From assembly GCF_949987535.1 (NCBI RefSeq), contig NC_080081.1, positions 62,889,603 through 62,953,602 of the forward strand: a stretch of DNA of 64,000 nt, given 5' to 3'. Source of the DNA: Balaenoptera acutorostrata (taxonomy: Eukaryota; Chordata; Mammalia; Artiodactyla; Balaenopteridae). Under the pieces are notes generated by a model. It saw only the letters and a program-made list of their open reading frames with translations. It did not search any database and was not told the origin of the DNA. Both the position numbers and the translations under genes were made by a program. How positions within the stretch are numbered: the first letter of the stretch is position 1; each line of letters starts with the position of its first letter. Below, in pieces: positions 63,806-64,000 of the stretch.

Positions 63806-64000
63806 TTAAGAATCCGCCTTCCAATGCAGAGGACGTGGGTTCGATCCTTGGTCGAGGAACTAAGATCCCACATGCCACAGGGCAACTAAGCCTGCACGCT
63901 GCAACTACTGAGCCCATGCGCCACAACTACAGAGCCCACGGGCTGCAACGAAGAGCCCGCATGCCGCAACTAAGACCCGACACAGCCAAAAATAAATAAA
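63806..64000 (+). repeat. CHR-type SINE, 5'-truncated, at window edge
   Basis: Starts within the tRNA-like head ('ttaagaatccgccttccaatgcag') without the usual 'ggcttccctggtggcgcagtgg', and runs into the AAATAAATAAA tail at the last base. The right flank, and so the target duplication, is outside the window. Confidence 0.9.

Overview
This is mammalian nuclear DNA. It is dense in tRNA-derived SINEs that open with the 'ggcttccctggtggcgcagtggtt' type of head and end in A-rich (AAATA)n tails, and it holds L1 copies of the artiodactyl type. That SINE family (CHR type) is typical of Cetartiodactyla. Its abundance here points to a whale or dolphin (hippo and relatives less likely). The species call is inference.

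Two protein genes are present, both on the minus strand and both incomplete in the window. (1) EBPL, an emopamil-binding-protein-like ER membrane protein: coding exon 1 lies at 33,763-33,933 inside a CpG island and coding exon 2 at 1,933-2,002. The remaining exons lie left of position 1. Intron 1 is about 31.8 kb. (2) KPNA3 (importin alpha-4): the last eight coding exons, at 63,430-63,474 down to 43,944-44,042, encode the C-terminal 279 residues (ARM repeats 5-10 and the tail). The 3' UTR runs to a probable poly(A) site near 41.5 kb. Upstream exons lie right of position 64,000. All eight exons keep phase and have GT-AG boundaries. The order KPNA3-EBPL, in tandem on one strand, matches my memory of human 13q14.

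Layout: 1-33.9 kb is EBPL (intron 2, exon 2, then the long intron 1, which carries a nearly full-length 6.3-kb L1 with an intact ORF1 and a broken ORF2). 33.5-34.2 kb is the EBPL CpG-island promoter. 34.2-41.5 kb is intergenic, with L2, MIR, MER20-like, Tigger-like and SINE copies. 41.5-64 kb is KPNA3. Its 12.5-kb intron between exons 10 and 11 holds old L1, LTR-like and L2 material and a U6 snRNA/L1 chimeric retrocopy.

The most striking item is that chimera at 62,470-62,840: a full-length 107-nt U6-like sequence joined directly to an L1 3' end, flanked by a perfect 15-bp target-site duplication. I see no new protein system. The other findings concern retrotransposition structures, small tandem repeats, and a SINE next to the KPNA3 poly(A) site. 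Repeat family names come from memory of consensus sequences; no database was searched.
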